Shown: piece after piece, positions 19,278-28,530 of the stretch
How the letters are laid out: the number at the start of each line of letters is the position of its first letter
Numbering within the stretch: position 1 is the stretch's first letter
Assembly (NCBI GenBank): GCA_023428695.1
Contig: JAEYWY010000012.1
Location: 1 to 64,000, forward strand
Direction of reading: 5' to 3'
DNA: 64,000 bases
DNA from: Bacteroidota bacterium
GTDB lineage: Bacteria > Bacteroidota > Bacteroidia > Cytophagales > Cyclobacteriaceae
The notes under the pieces: model-generated
Told to the model about the DNA's origin: nothing
What the model saw: only the letters and a program-made list of their open reading frames with translations
Database searches by the model: none
Made by a program: the position numbers and the translations under genes

Positions 19278-19930
19278 AACGAAAACAGGAGCGGTTCAGG
19301 ATCATTGAGGAACGACTTAATGTAATCGAACCCAGCAAACCCATCTACCGGTTGATCAAGGGCAGATGGCACAACGATCATTTTAAGAACGAGAATCCGA
19401 TTACGGTAGAACTTGCGTGTGGCCGGGGTGAGTATTCTGTAGGAATGGGCCGGATGTTTCCGGATCGCAATTTCATCGGTGTCGATATTAAAGGCGAACG
19501 GATATGGAAGGGAAGCACTCGGGCATCTGAAGAGAATTTGTCGAACGTCGCTTTTCTGAGAACACAAATTCTCCTTATCGAGAATTTTTTCGAAGCCGGT
19601 GAGATCGATGAGATCTGGCTGACGTTTCCTGATCCGCGTCCGCGCAAAAGAGACATCAAGAGACGCTTGACTAGTCCGCGCTTCCTTGAAATGTATAAAA
19701 AGTTGCTTCGGCCGGGAGGGTGGTTGCGACTCAAGACAGACAACACGGTACTGTTTGAATATACACTGGAGGAAGTGAGTCAGCGCACCGACATCGATGA
19801 GTTGGCGTTCACACGCGATGTCTATACGTCGGAGCTGAGACCGGAGTGTTTTGATATTAAAACGCGATACGAAGAGGAGTTCGCTGCGAAAGGAGAAACC
19901 ATCAAGTACCTGCGTTTCCGATTTAAGTGA
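19274..19930 (+). CDS. trmB: tRNA (guanine-N7-)-methyltransferase
   Basis: 218 aa. It makes m7G46 in tRNA using S-adenosylmethionine. Seen: SAM-binding motif VELACGRGEYS, FIGVDIKGERIWKG, and the family signature LTFPDPRPRKRDIKRRL, then LRPGGWLRLKTDN. It overlaps folC by ATGA and is followed by a TPR gene whose start lies within or just after its stop. Full length and typical. Confidence 0.93.
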   Translation: MKRKQERFRIIEERLNVIEPSKPIYRLIKGRWHNDHFKNENPITVELACGRGEYSVGMGRMFPDRNFIGVDIKGERIWKGSTRASEENLSNVAFLRTQILLIENFFEAGEIDEIWLTFPDPRPRKRDIKRRLTSPRFLEMYKKLLRPGGWLRLKTDNTVLFEYTLEEVSQRTDIDELAFTRDVYTSELRPECFDIKTRYEEEFAAKGETIKYLRFRFK

Positions 19931-19944
19931 AATACACCCCAACT

Positions 19945-20442
19945 ATGAATATGGATTACTTCGAACTGGAAGAAAAGTTCCATGAAGCCGACAAGATGAT
20001 CAACGATGGCCAGATCAGTGACGCTGCCCATCTGCTGGAAGCGATCCTCGCGGAGGCTCCGGACTTTGGAAAGGCGCACAATCACCTGGGTTGGCTCTAT
20101 GAGACAAAGTTCAAGAACTTTGCAAAAGCTGAAGAGCATTACAAGTTTGCCCTGAAGTTTGCACCTGAATATCCGGCGGGATATTACAACTACGCCTACC
20201 TGCTCTCGACGCTTCGCCGGTATGACGACCTTGAAGTGTTGTTGAATGAAGCGATCAAGGTACCGGGGATAAGTTACGCTACGTTGTACAACGAGTACGG
20301 CTTGTTGCACGAAGCGCTGGGAAAGTTTGATGAAGCCATCCACTATTTTCGCCTGTACATTCAAAATTTGTTTGACATTAAATCCATTGAAACCGCCGCC
20401 GAGTCAATCAAGCGCTGCGAAAGAAAGAAACAACTACTATAG
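19945..20442 (+). CDS. TPR-repeat protein
   Basis: 165 aa from the ATG at 19945. A GTG at 19927 that overlaps the trmB stop is an alternative and would add six residues. About four tetratricopeptide repeats (for example FAKAEEHYKFALKFAPEYPAG and FDEAIHYFRLYIQ). There is no signal peptide, so it is probably cytoplasmic. It ends just before a strong terminator, making it the last gene of the series. Partner unknown. Confidence 0.75.
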   Translation: MNMDYFELEEKFHEADKMINDGQISDAAHLLEAILAEAPDFGKAHNHLGWLYETKFKNFAKAEEHYKFALKFAPEYPAGYYNYAYLLSTLRRYDDLEVLLNEAIKVPGISYATLYNEYGLLHEALGKFDEAIHYFRLYIQNLFDIKSIETAAESIKRCERKKQLL

Positions 20443-20445
20443 ATT

Positions 20446-20473
20446 AAATCCCCGGAAATCCCGGGGATTTTTT
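20446..20473 (+). terminator. Rho-independent terminator after the TPR gene
   Basis: A perfect 10-bp stem (AAATCCCCGG / CCGGGGATTT) with a 5-nt loop is followed by a T run. It closes the operon that ends at 20442. Confidence 0.9.
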
Positions 20474-20483
20474 ATTTTCGCCT

Positions 20484-21179
20484 GTGGCGAAATCTTCTAC
20501 ACGGAATCAATATCAGATAGCCGAATTCCCGGTACCTGTCTCCGAAAAAATCGGAGCCGTCTCTGCCGTAGCGTTTGTACCTGCGCACCACACCGCCGTA
20601 ATCACGCTTGCCCATGGTGCAGGAAGTAATATGCATCACAGCTTTTTGGTGCAGCTGGCAGAACGACTTGTTGCCAGCGATTTCGCCGTCGTGCGGTTTA
20701 ATTTTCCTTATAAAGAATTGGGACGCAAGATGCCGGATAAGCCCCCCGTTGCGACGGCAACTGTTGAACGGGTCGTTCATACAGTCCACGAACGGTTTCC
20801 CGGTGTTCCCGTATTCACATCCGGCAAGTCGTTCGGAGGCAGGATGACGTCACAATTTCTTTCAACCTGTGGTGCGGACTTTGTTCAGGGCGTAATCTTT
20901 TTCGGATTCCCGTTACATCCGCCGGGAAAACCCGGCGTCGAAAGGGCAGAGCACTTGCGCAATGTAAAGGTCCCGATGTTGTTCCTGCAGGGCACGCGCG
21001 ATGAGCTGGCGCACATAGATCTTATCACGCAAACCTGTTCCGAACTTCCGCTCGCGACACTGGAAACCATTCAGGATGCGGATCATTCCTTCAACCGCGG
21101 TAAGGTGGCCATCATGGATTTACTGGCACAACGGACTGGCCACTGGATAAATCAGGTACGCAAACCGCCCGGTGTGTAG
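20484..21179 (+). CDS. Alpha/beta hydrolase (KANL3/Tex30-like)
   Basis: 231 aa from GTG at 20484. Seen: oxyanion region TLAHGAGSNMHHSF, nucleophile elbow GKSFGG with Ser116, acidic residue in LQGTRDEL, and catalytic His in DADHSF near the C-terminus. This arrangement fits the small dienelactone-hydrolase/KANL3-Tex30 group of alpha/beta hydrolases. No signal peptide. The substrate cannot be predicted. It starts only 11 bp after the terminator T tract; no clear promoter was found. Confidence 0.8.
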   Translation: MAKSSTRNQYQIAEFPVPVSEKIGAVSAVAFVPAHHTAVITLAHGAGSNMHHSFLVQLAERLVASDFAVVRFNFPYKELGRKMPDKPPVATATVERVVHTVHERFPGVPVFTSGKSFGGRMTSQFLSTCGADFVQGVIFFGFPLHPPGKPGVERAEHLRNVKVPMLFLQGTRDELAHIDLITQTCSELPLATLETIQDADHSFNRGKVAIMDLLAQRTGHWINQVRKPPGV

Positions 21180-21331
21180 CCTGATGGTCATAAAACTCAC
21201 CAGCCACCCAATAAAGGCAACGTTCTCCCCATCTGCCCTGCGTTAAGCTCCGGGTAAAGGTTTTTCCACCTGCTGTGCAATCGGGACCATCTTCACACAT
21301 GTTTCTGTCAACTGTACTAAGTCAATTTCCT

Positions 21332-22102
21332 ATGGAAACAAATCTTTCGTCATCGTACTCAGGAGGGAATGCAAGTTCGTTTCCCCCTGCAACCGGATCC
21401 TCGAGGATCAATGTTGGAAAAGTTGAACGCACTCTTTCCATGATCGCCGGAACTGCACTGGCGGTTTATGCTTTCAGAAAGTTTAATTCGGTAAGTGGAA
21501 AAATGCTGGGTCTTGCAAGTCTTGCGCTGCTTAAACGTGGTGTAACAGGGTATTGCGAGGTAAACAATGCCATAGGCAGAAATTCTGCTCACACATCCGC
21601 GGGCGCGATGGAGGTAAGAGCCACTCACACCATCAACAAACCGCGTGAAGAAGTCTATGCGTTTTGGCGCAAGCTGGAGAACCTTCCATCGTTTATGAAA
21701 CATCTCGAAAGCGTGGTCGAGGAAGATGACACGCATTCAGTGTGGACAGCAAGAATTCCGGGAGGAATAGGAACCGTTACCTGGAAAGCTGAAATAAACC
21801 AGGAGGAGCCTGACAGCCTTCTTTCCTGGTCATCACTTCCGGGATCGACAATCGACAACGCCGGAGAAATCAGGTTTGTTGATGCGCCGGGAGGCTTGGG
21901 GACTGAGGTTCATGCGAGGATTTCGTACCGCCTTCCCGCCGGAGACGCGGGGAGTGTGGCTGGCAAGCTCTTCAACCCTATGGTTGAGCGGCTTATCCGG
22001 GCCGATTTGAGGCGATTTAAGAGCCTTTTGGAAACTGGGGAAATTCCCACCAGGAAGTCATCCGGAAAGGCGCGCACCACCCTTGATTCGTTGGTGGAAT
22101 AA
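21332..22102 (+). CDS. DUF2892-SRPBCC fusion membrane protein
   Basis: 256 aa from the ATG at 21332; the 19 residues upstream in frame have no family character. The N-terminal part (~25-90) matches DUF2892: VGKVERTLSMIAGTALAVY and LKRGVTGYCEVNNAIG, a pair of hydrophobic helices. The C-terminal part (~95-240) is an SRPBCC/START-like domain of the polyketide-cyclase/CoxG type (ATHTINKPREEVYAFWRKLE). SRPBCC domains bind hydrophobic ligands in a deep pocket, so a membrane-anchored lipid or quinone-binding role is possible (inference). It is monocistronic, with no partner obvious. Confidence 0.75.
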   Translation: METNLSSSYSGGNASSFPPATGSSRINVGKVERTLSMIAGTALAVYAFRKFNSVSGKMLGLASLALLKRGVTGYCEVNNAIGRNSAHTSAGAMEVRATHTINKPREEVYAFWRKLENLPSFMKHLESVVEEDDTHSVWTARIPGGIGTVTWKAEINQEEPDSLLSWSSLPGSTIDNAGEIRFVDAPGGLGTEVHARISYRLPAGDAGSVAGKLFNPMVERLIRADLRRFKSLLETGEIPTRKSSGKARTTLDSLVE

Positions 22103-22443
22103 ATCACCGGTTAATCCGTTGAATATGCGGCTCGCCTTAAAAACAAAAGATCGGCCGCACGCCAGGAACATAATTTTACGCATGTGGGTTGTATAGTTGT
22201 CTACTTCTTGAAACAGGTTTCGCAATCGGTCTCATCATTTGATGGGAAGCACAGGGCTTCATTTTCCCCTGTTTGAAGCGCGGCGTGGTCCGGGCGGTAG
22301 TTGAGGATTATTTTACCAACCTGTTGACTATCTTCCTCACTGCCGGATGGTTCAAAGTTCGCTTTTCAGGCTGGCTCAGGAGATTTAAGCGAGAGGCATC
22401 ATTTTTTTAACAAATTAAAAAACCCTATAAAATCAAAAAAGTT
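22103..22443. other. Intergenic gap with an AT-rich leader
   Basis: 341 bp. No open frame or RNA gene was recognised. The last ~45 bp before the KGG gene are very A/T-rich with several A runs, a pattern common for strong translation initiation in Bacteroidota that lack Shine-Dalgarno sites. No TAnnTTTG element was found with confidence. Confidence 0.4.
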
Positions 22444-22773
22444 ATGGAATTAAAAGAGGATAATACGCAGAATAACGCGCAGCAGAATTCGGCAACTCCT
22501 GAAGTGAAAAAGAAGTCGAACCGTGGGTTCGCTTCGATGGATCCGGAGCGTCAGCGTGCCATTGCGCGCAAAGGTGGAGAAACTGTAAGTCGTAACCGCG
22601 AGCACATGGCGGCAATCGGAGCTAAAGGCGGTGAGCGCGTTAGCCAGAACCGTGAACATATGGCTCAGATCGGACGGAAAGGTGGAGAAAGCAGCGGTCT
22701 GAATCGCGCAAACGCAGCAAAAGAAAACCGCCGCGCTAACACCAATCCAAATAACACGACCAACAATCGCTAG
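22444..22773 (+). CDS. KGG-repeat (stress-induced) protein
   Basis: 109 aa, highly charged and disordered-looking. It has three KGG repeats of about 22 residues: RAIARKGGETVSRNREHM, AAIGAKGGERVSQNREHM and AQIGRKGGESSGLNRA. These match the 'stress-induced bacterial acidophilic repeat' (KGG/con-10) family found in general stress proteins such as E. coli YciG. The N- and C-termini are Asn/Gln-rich. A long A-rich leader precedes it and a strong terminator follows, consistent with a highly expressed single-gene unit. The biochemical role of the family is not established. Confidence 0.85.
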   Translation: MELKEDNTQNNAQQNSATPEVKKKSNRGFASMDPERQRAIARKGGETVSRNREHMAAIGAKGGERVSQNREHMAQIGRKGGESSGLNRANAAKENRRANTNPNNTTNNR

Positions 22774-22788
22774 AATAGATTTTCATCC

Positions 22789-22823
22789 AAAGGGCTTCCT
22801 TCACAAGGGAGCCCTTTCTTTTT
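22789..22823 (+). terminator. Rho-independent terminator after the KGG gene
   Basis: A 12-bp hairpin (AAAGGGCTTCCT / AGGGAGCCCTTT, one G-T pair, 5-nt loop) is followed by CTTTCTTTTTG-type T-rich sequence. Confidence 0.88.
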
Positions 22824-22830
22824 GTCCAGT

Positions 22831-23286
22831 ATGAAAATCACCAGCCTTGACTTTGGCGATCATTTGCCCGTTCCTGAAAAGTTTACCTGCAAAGGACCAA
22901 ACGTCAGCCCGCCATTAGAATTCATTGACGTACCCGATGAAACGAAAAGCCTGGCCGTGATCGTTGAAGACCTCGACGCGCCGGATCATCGCATTCATTG
23001 GCTGGTCTATAACATCCCGCCCGATACAACTCACTTCGACGAAGGAAACATTCCGGAAAATGCGATTGAAGGGCTTTGCAACAGAGGAACCCGTGGATAC
23101 AAAGGACCTTGCCCCAAAGAATTCAGCGGCGTCCATCACTATCGCTTTTCCCTTTACGCGCTCAATTCTATGTTGAACCTCCCGGAACAGGCAGATGTAA
23201 CTGCAATAAGACAAGCAATGGCAGGCCATACCCTTGTGACTGCCTCAATCACGGCTATTAGCGAAGGGGAGATAATGACGTCATAA
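22831..23286 (+). CDS. YbhB/YbcL family Raf-kinase-inhibitor-like protein (PEBP)
   Basis: 151 aa from the ATG at 22831; a TTG three codons earlier lies in the terminator tail and is rejected. PEBP-fold signatures are FTCKGPNVSPPLEF, the VEDLDAPD ligand-pocket motif, IHWLVYNIP, and GYKGPCPKEFSGVHHYRF. The length agrees with YbhB/YbcL. These proteins are cytosolic, bind small anions in the conserved pocket and have no firmly established role in bacteria. It begins only 8 bp after the terminator of the KGG gene, so readthrough may contribute to expression. Confidence 0.88.
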   Translation: MKITSLDFGDHLPVPEKFTCKGPNVSPPLEFIDVPDETKSLAVIVEDLDAPDHRIHWLVYNIPPDTTHFDEGNIPENAIEGLCNRGTRGYKGPCPKEFSGVHHYRFSLYALNSMLNLPEQADVTAIRQAMAGHTLVTASITAISEGEIMTS

Positions 23287-23341
23287 CTTCGGCGAACTGG
23301 ATCAGCTTTTGCATCAAACAATTGAAACAACGTAAGTCGAT

Positions 23342-23788
23342 ATGGAATTGAAAGGATTTGTGTTTCTGCTGACGCTGATCGCCGTGTGTTTTAATCAATG
23401 CCTCGCTCAGGAAGGAAAGGAGATAACGCGCATAGAATTTAATTCCGGCACGAGAACCCAACGACAACAGGTTATTCTTACGCCAGATAGTATCCGTATC
23501 GTCCGCGAAGACTTCCGTGTCGATCAGCAACCCAACATTATTGACCGCACGATGTCTTCCAAAGAATGGCAAAACCTTATTTCTTCGCTGAACGACGTGC
23601 GGCTAAGTGAGATAAAGAATTTGCAATCTCCCACAATGAAAAGGACGTTCGATGCAGCTGCTCATGGAAGTCTCATCATAACCACCCGCAACGGCGACAC
23701 CTATACGCACGGATTTGACGATGAGCAACCCCACCGCAAACTTCGTAATCTGATGAGCGAAATCCGGCGCATCCGCGGAAAGCAATAA
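23342..23788 (+). CDS. Exported hypothetical protein
   Basis: 148 aa with a signal peptide (FVFLLTLIAVCFNQCLAQ). A cysteine near the cleavage region (Cys20) does not form a convincing lipobox. The mature part is a small mixed alpha/beta domain with TRIEFNSGTRTQRQQ and a C-terminal basic helix (RKLRNLMSEIRRIRGKQ). No family was recognised; it is likely periplasmic. Confidence 0.6.
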   Translation: MELKGFVFLLTLIAVCFNQCLAQEGKEITRIEFNSGTRTQRQQVILTPDSIRIVREDFRVDQQPNIIDRTMSSKEWQNLISSLNDVRLSEIKNLQSPTMKRTFDAAAHGSLIITTRNGDTYTHGFDDEQPHRKLRNLMSEIRRIRGKQ

Positions 23789-23856
23789 CGTTCAATACCA
23801 CCGCTCTTTATGCTGAGGCACATCTTTTTTGCCGCTTCCGGGTAAACAGATTTGTC

Positions 23857-24885
23857 ATGGGAAAAGTGAAGGATAGTCTGAAGAAACTGGGTTTCCTGAT
23901 GAAGCGGACGTTCAACCAATGGAGCGAACGCGAACCCTTTAATAACGCAATCATCATCGCATATTATACAATCTTTTCATTGCCGGGACTTCTGGTGATC
24001 ATCATAAACGTTACGGGCTACTTTTTTGACGATCACGTCATACGCGAAAAGATCACCGGTCAGATAGGGGGCATCGTAGGGGGGAACGCAGCTGCCGATG
24101 TCGACAAGATCATTGCCGCATCATCAGAAAACGATGGTACGACCATTGCATCTATACTGGCCGTTGCAACGTTACTGTTTGGTGCGACAGGTGTGTTTTA
24201 TCAAACCCAGCAGATACTGAACAAGATGTGGGAAGTGAAACCGCAACCGAAGCAGAAGCTGCTCAAGATCGCTCGCGACCGGATCTTCTCTTTCGGCTTG
24301 ATACTCGTTGTTGGGTTTCTGATGCTCGTTTCACTTGTGTTGTCAGCCGGTTTGTCGGCACTCAGCGACTGGCTTACGAGTAATGTATCGGAAAGCCTCT
24401 TCATCGTATTCAAGTTCCTTGACGTTGCATTGTCCCTGGGAATCATTACGCTGCTCTTCGCGGCGATATACAAGTTCCTGCCGGATGCTGTTATCAAATG
24501 GAGCGATACATGGATTGGAGCATTTGTTACCGCGTTGCTTTTTGTCGCTGCGAAGTTTTTGCTCGGAATATATTTCGGCAACTCGGATCCGGCATCCGCA
24601 TACGGCGCGGCAGGCTCAATCATTCTCATCATGCTTTGGGTTTCGTATGCAGGTATGATCCTGCTTTTTGGGGCGGAATTCACACAAGTTTATGCAAACC
24701 GGTTCGGCCACAAAGTGGTCCCGACTGATGGCGCGGTATCTACACGTGGTGAAGACGACAACGGCGCTATCGTAAACAATAAAACAGGGCACGAAACGCG
24801 CACAGGGAAGAAGCCGAAACCGCCGGTGAGTCGTACGACGACCACCGTGACGAAGACAACCACCACCGTTACAAAACGCATCTGA
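23857..24885 (+). CDS. YihY/BrkB family inner-membrane protein
   Basis: 342 aa with about six transmembrane helices. Family motifs seen: AIIIAYYTIFSLPGLLVII in TM1, LFGATGVFYQTQQILNKMWEV, and YGAAGSIILIMLWVSYAGMILLFGAEFTQV. The family was once called ribonuclease BN, but that assignment is not supported; its function is unknown. The C-terminal ~55 residues form a hydrophilic tail ending in a Thr-rich repeat (TTTVTKTTTTVTK), which is unusual for the family. The gap to the next gene, the M48 lipoprotein protease, is 53 bp. Confidence 0.85.
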   Translation: MGKVKDSLKKLGFLMKRTFNQWSEREPFNNAIIIAYYTIFSLPGLLVIIINVTGYFFDDHVIREKITGQIGGIVGGNAAADVDKIIAASSENDGTTIASILAVATLLFGATGVFYQTQQILNKMWEVKPQPKQKLLKIARDRIFSFGLILVVGFLMLVSLVLSAGLSALSDWLTSNVSESLFIVFKFLDVALSLGIITLLFAAIYKFLPDAVIKWSDTWIGAFVTALLFVAAKFLLGIYFGNSDPASAYGAAGSIILIMLWVSYAGMILLFGAEFTQVYANRFGHKVVPTDGAVSTRGEDDNGAIVNNKTGHETRTGKKPKPPVSRTTTTVTKTTTTVTKRI

Positions 24886-24938
24886 CCTCATTTGTGTGGT
24901 GGTACAAATTTTATTCTTACCCGGGTAAAAGCTTGGCT

Positions 24939-26375
24939 ATGAAAAAGTTTGTATGCGCATTCAGCGTGGTGGTGATCATTTCGCTTTTTAATTCGTGCGC
25001 GAAAAATCCGGTTACTGGCAAACGGGACTTCATGTTGTTGTCTACCGAGCAGGAGATAGCAATGGGAAAGGAATCCGACCCGCAGATTCAACAATTCTTT
25101 GGCGTTTACGATGATCCGAAACTGCAACGTTTCATTGAGGAAAAAGGGCAGCAAATGGCGGCCATCTCACACCGTGATGAGATTGAGTATCATTTCAAGA
25201 TTGTTGACTCGCCTGTAGTCAATGCCTTTGCTGTACCGGGTGGCTATGTCTATTTCACCAGAGGTATAATGGCCCACTTTAACAATGAAGCCGAGTTTGC
25301 AGGTGTGCTTGGACATGAAATCGGACACATAGCCGCGCGACATTCCGCTAAACAATACAGCAACGCGGTACTCGCGCAGGTTGGTCTTGCGGCAGGAATG
25401 ATCTTCGCTCCGGAACTTGCGGAATTTGGCGATCTCGCCGGTCAGGGTATCCAGCTATTGTTCCTCAAGTTTGGCCGCGATGCGGAACGTCAGTCGGATA
25501 AGCTGGGCGTGGAGTATTCAACAAAGATCGGATACGACGCTGAAGAGATGGCGGGCTTCTTCAATACATTGGATCGTCTCGGTGGTGATTCGGGTGACGC
25601 TGTGCCCACCTTCCTTTCAACACATCCCGACCCCGCTGATCGTGAGCGAACCATCAGCAAGCTGGCGAAGCAGTGGAAACAAAAACAAAAGGGCGAGTTG
25701 AAAGTCAACCAGGACAATTACCTCCGTATGATTGACGGACTGATCTACGGCGACGATCCCAAACAGGGCTTTGTCGAAAATAACGTGTTCTACCATCCCG
25801 AACTGCGATTCAAGTTTTCGGTACCACCGCAGTGGGTATTACAAAACACACCGCAGGCCGTGCAAATGGTTTCCCAGGATGGAAAAGCCCTGATGCTGCT
25901 TACGCTGGGCAAGGGAACATCCCTCGAACAGGCAGGGCAGGCGCTGGTTGAAAACTATGGTCTTACCGTTGCGGAGTCGCGGCGCGATGAAGTGAACGGA
26001 CTCCCGACCTTGATGATCGTGGCGGATCAGGCCAGCCAGAATGGTCAGGCAGGGGTGCGAACTCTAAGTTACCTTATTCAGTATGGCGAGAACATATATG
26101 CATTGATTGGCGCATCCATGCCGGCGGATTTTAACAGTTACGTCCGCGTTTTTCAGGGATCGATGGGAAGCTTCAGCGAGCTTCGGGATCAGTCAAAAAT
26201 TAATCGTAAGCCGGAGCGCATCCGCATAGTAGAGGTGCCGCAAAACGGTTCTCTTGGGCAGACGCTCAAACGTTTTAACGTGTCTGAAGCACGAATGAAT
26301 GAATTGGCAACGCTAAACGGAATGACACTTGAAGATCCGGTGTCGAAAGGGAGGTTGATTAAGGTAGTTGAGTGA
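24939..26375 (+). CDS. M48-family metalloprotease lipoprotein
   Basis: 478 aa from the ATG at 24939; 15 upstream in-frame residues lack signal character. The signal peptide ends in SLFNSC, a lipobox-like site, so it is probably an outer-membrane or periplasmic lipoprotein. Zinc motif HEIGH (His126, Glu127, His130) with the downstream glutamate in RDAERQSDKLG, as in BepA/LoiP-type envelope quality-control proteases. C-terminal to the protease domain are a PEFG-type stretch and a small LysM-like end (VSEARMNELATLNGMTLEDP). The substrate is unknown, possibly misfolded outer-membrane proteins (inference from family). Confidence 0.87.
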   Translation: MKKFVCAFSVVVIISLFNSCAKNPVTGKRDFMLLSTEQEIAMGKESDPQIQQFFGVYDDPKLQRFIEEKGQQMAAISHRDEIEYHFKIVDSPVVNAFAVPGGYVYFTRGIMAHFNNEAEFAGVLGHEIGHIAARHSAKQYSNAVLAQVGLAAGMIFAPELAEFGDLAGQGIQLLFLKFGRDAERQSDKLGVEYSTKIGYDAEEMAGFFNTLDRLGGDSGDAVPTFLSTHPDPADRERTISKLAKQWKQKQKGELKVNQDNYLRMIDGLIYGDDPKQGFVENNVFYHPELRFKFSVPPQWVLQNTPQAVQMVSQDGKALMLLTLGKGTSLEQAGQALVENYGLTVAESRRDEVNGLPTLMIVADQASQNGQAGVRTLSYLIQYGENIYALIGASMPADFNSYVRVFQGSMGSFSELRDQSKINRKPERIRIVEVPQNGSLGQTLKRFNVSEARMNELATLNGMTLEDPVSKGRLIKVVE

Positions 26376-26548
26376 TGGCAATATGAGGAATCCACTCTAC
26401 AGCGGTCGGGTTGACATCTGTTTGAGGAGGTAATTCTGTTTATCGTTTACCCCGGCAAAGATTAAATCAAACCGGAAGGCATTGGCACTTTCTTTTTCGG
26501 CTTTTCGATTATTCCGCTAAAACGCTATGCTCACCTAAAGCCAATTCA

Positions 26549-27508
26549 ATGACCGGATCAATCAAGCCTCGTGTAACGGTTGTAATTGCCACGTATAACC
26601 GGGCCGAAACACTGAAGTACGCAATGGAAAGTGTGCTATGGCAAACCTTTAAGAACTTCGAAGTATGGGTAATAGGTGACGCCTGCACCGATCACACAGA
26701 AGAGGTAATGGAAAAGTTCACTCAGGATCCACGCGTTCACTGGCATAATATGCCAAAGAACTCCGGATACCAGTCCCGCCCTAATAACGAAGGTATAAAA
26801 AGGGCGAGGGGAGAATACATTGCATATCTTAACCACGATGATATCTGGCTTCCAAACCATTTGGAAGAATTAATTACCCATATGGACAGGACCGATGCCG
26901 ATTTTGCATTTTCTGTGATCCAGTGGGTCTATTCCTTCACGAATTCGCGACCCGATATCCCATTACTTCCCGACTTGCCGATTCCCCCGGAGGCAACTGC
27001 CGTCATCCACAAGAAAAATGTCGTTGACAAGATCGGTTACTGGAAAGACATCCATGAAACTTTCTCATATCCGCGCGTGGACTTCTTCAGGCAGGCGCAG
27101 TTTGCCGGGATGAAATTCGAAATCGTACCCGTAACAACCGGTCTCAAATTTCTGTGGGATGAAAAAAGCTACAGCGATGTCGGACCACATGAAGTGTACA
27201 TGCGTCGCTTGCGTGAAGAGCCGGATTACCTCAATCGCGAGCTTACTTCGATGCTGATACGCGCCGAGTACAAATTACACGCGTTCCCCGATAGAAAACG
27301 CCTGATCTATTTAGTAAGCATTCCGATCCGCAGACTATTGCTCAAACTGAAGATTGATCCCGCCAGGATTTTATTCTGGCAACGAAAGGGAACTAAAATC
27401 AGAATATGGCGTCGTCGCCATGGTTTGAAGGAGGATGTCAGTCCGGAGAATTCAGCAGCTGTCGAAAATGTTCAGGCAGCCTCTTCGAAAAATGTAAGAA
27501 CTGCTTAG
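26549..27508 (+). CDS. Family 2 glycosyltransferase
   Basis: 319 aa. GT-A fold with the N-terminal VTVVIATYNRAETLKYAM, a DACTDHTEEVM nucleotide-binding region and the metal-binding acidic motif YLNHDDIWLPNHL. The C-terminal ~100 residues are basic, with no membrane helix. It transfers sugars to an unknown acceptor, perhaps in surface polysaccharide synthesis. It stands alone, so pathway context is missing. Confidence 0.87.
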   Translation: MTGSIKPRVTVVIATYNRAETLKYAMESVLWQTFKNFEVWVIGDACTDHTEEVMEKFTQDPRVHWHNMPKNSGYQSRPNNEGIKRARGEYIAYLNHDDIWLPNHLEELITHMDRTDADFAFSVIQWVYSFTNSRPDIPLLPDLPIPPEATAVIHKKNVVDKIGYWKDIHETFSYPRVDFFRQAQFAGMKFEIVPVTTGLKFLWDEKSYSDVGPHEVYMRRLREEPDYLNRELTSMLIRAEYKLHAFPDRKRLIYLVSIPIRRLLLKLKIDPARILFWQRKGTKIRIWRRRHGLKEDVSPENSAAVENVQAASSKNVRTA

Positions 27509-27604
27509 CAACGTAGACGCTGGTATGATGATTTGAGTTGATGCATGTGAGAGCTGCTTTCAGGCGGCGTTCTGGAACTCAAAACAAAACTCCCGAATCA
27601 ACAT

Positions 27605-28459
27605 ATGGAAAAAATTCTTGTTCCCACTGATTTTACTCCCATTGCCGAAAACGGCCTTCGTCTCGCAGTCGAGATTGCCCGCCGCACTGGAGCGGTAATA
27701 AGTCTTATCAATTTTACGAAACATCCCTTTGGACGTACGTTCTCAGCTACAGGCGATATTTATAAGAAGAACGATGTCGAGGATTCCATGTTCATGCTGG
27801 AACTGCTCAGACAAAATCAGCGAAAACTTGAAGAACTTACAGAGACCTATCGATCTGCCGATGTTGACATCGAATACGCAATTATCGATGACGAATTGAA
27901 GGACGGAATTGACGACTACCTCAACAAGGAACTAATCGACCTGGTTGTGATGGGTACGTCGGGCGAGGCCACTGTTGAGGAACAGTTCACCGGAAACCGT
28001 ACGGAGCAGGTGATCGAAGTGTCTTCGTGTCCTGTGTTGTCCGTTCGCGATGGTTTTCAGATTGAAGACCTTTCGCGGATTGTTCTTGCCGTAAACGAAA
28101 TAGACGACAATCAGATACTGACAGGGCTGAATACGCTCCGTCAGCTTGCAGAATGTTTCGGCAGCCACATTTACATGTTGCACGTGCGTAAGCCAACATC
28201 GGATGAAAAAGACCTCCAGGTGTATTTTGAAGGTATGGCGCGCACCGCTGCCCTTCAGGAGCATTCAATTACGATCCTGGATGCAGTTGACCCGGCTGAA
28301 GCAGTGATTGATTTCGCACGTCAAAATCAGGCCGGCCTAATCGCTGTCATCAAGAACAGCAAAGACGGTATCTTCCGGATTTTCTCGAACCATTTTTCAA
28401 ACCGGCTCGTGAAAGAAGTCGGACGACCCGTGTTTACATTCAATTTACAAAACACCTGA
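27605..28459 (+). CDS. Tandem universal stress protein (two UspA domains)
   Basis: 284 aa formed by two UspA-like domains. The first is ~1-145 (KILVPTDFTPIAENGLRLA, LVVMGTSGEATVEEQFTGNRTEQV); the second, ~150-284, is more diverged and lacks a clear G-2x-G-9x-G(S/T) motif. Cytoplasmic. The first domain's variant motif (GTSG...GNRTEQV) suggests altered or retained ATP binding that sequence alone does not settle. It ends before a strong hairpin terminator. Confidence 0.87.
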   Translation: MEKILVPTDFTPIAENGLRLAVEIARRTGAVISLINFTKHPFGRTFSATGDIYKKNDVEDSMFMLELLRQNQRKLEELTETYRSADVDIEYAIIDDELKDGIDDYLNKELIDLVVMGTSGEATVEEQFTGNRTEQVIEVSSCPVLSVRDGFQIEDLSRIVLAVNEIDDNQILTGLNTLRQLAECFGSHIYMLHVRKPTSDEKDLQVYFEGMARTAALQEHSITILDAVDPAEAVIDFARQNQAGLIAVIKNSKDGIFRIFSNHFSNRLVKEVGRPVFTFNLQNT

Positions 28460-28473
28460 TATGGTTGAAAAAG

Positions 28474-28508
28474 AAAACGAGAGCCATCGACAAGACGGCT
28501 CTCGTTTT
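28474..28508. terminator. Bidirectional terminator between usp and glnB
   Basis: A 12-bp stem (AAAACGAGAGCC / GGCTCTCGTTTT) with an 11-nt loop. T tracts exist on both strands, suiting the converging stress-protein and glnB genes. Confidence 0.9.
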
Positions 28509-28530
28509 TTGTGATTAGATTCTGTTAGTA

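Noticed and set aside
19178..19942. 254-codon frame on the minus strand
   Set aside because: It lies opposite trmB and the end of folC, has no family features, and the plus-strand genes are well supported.
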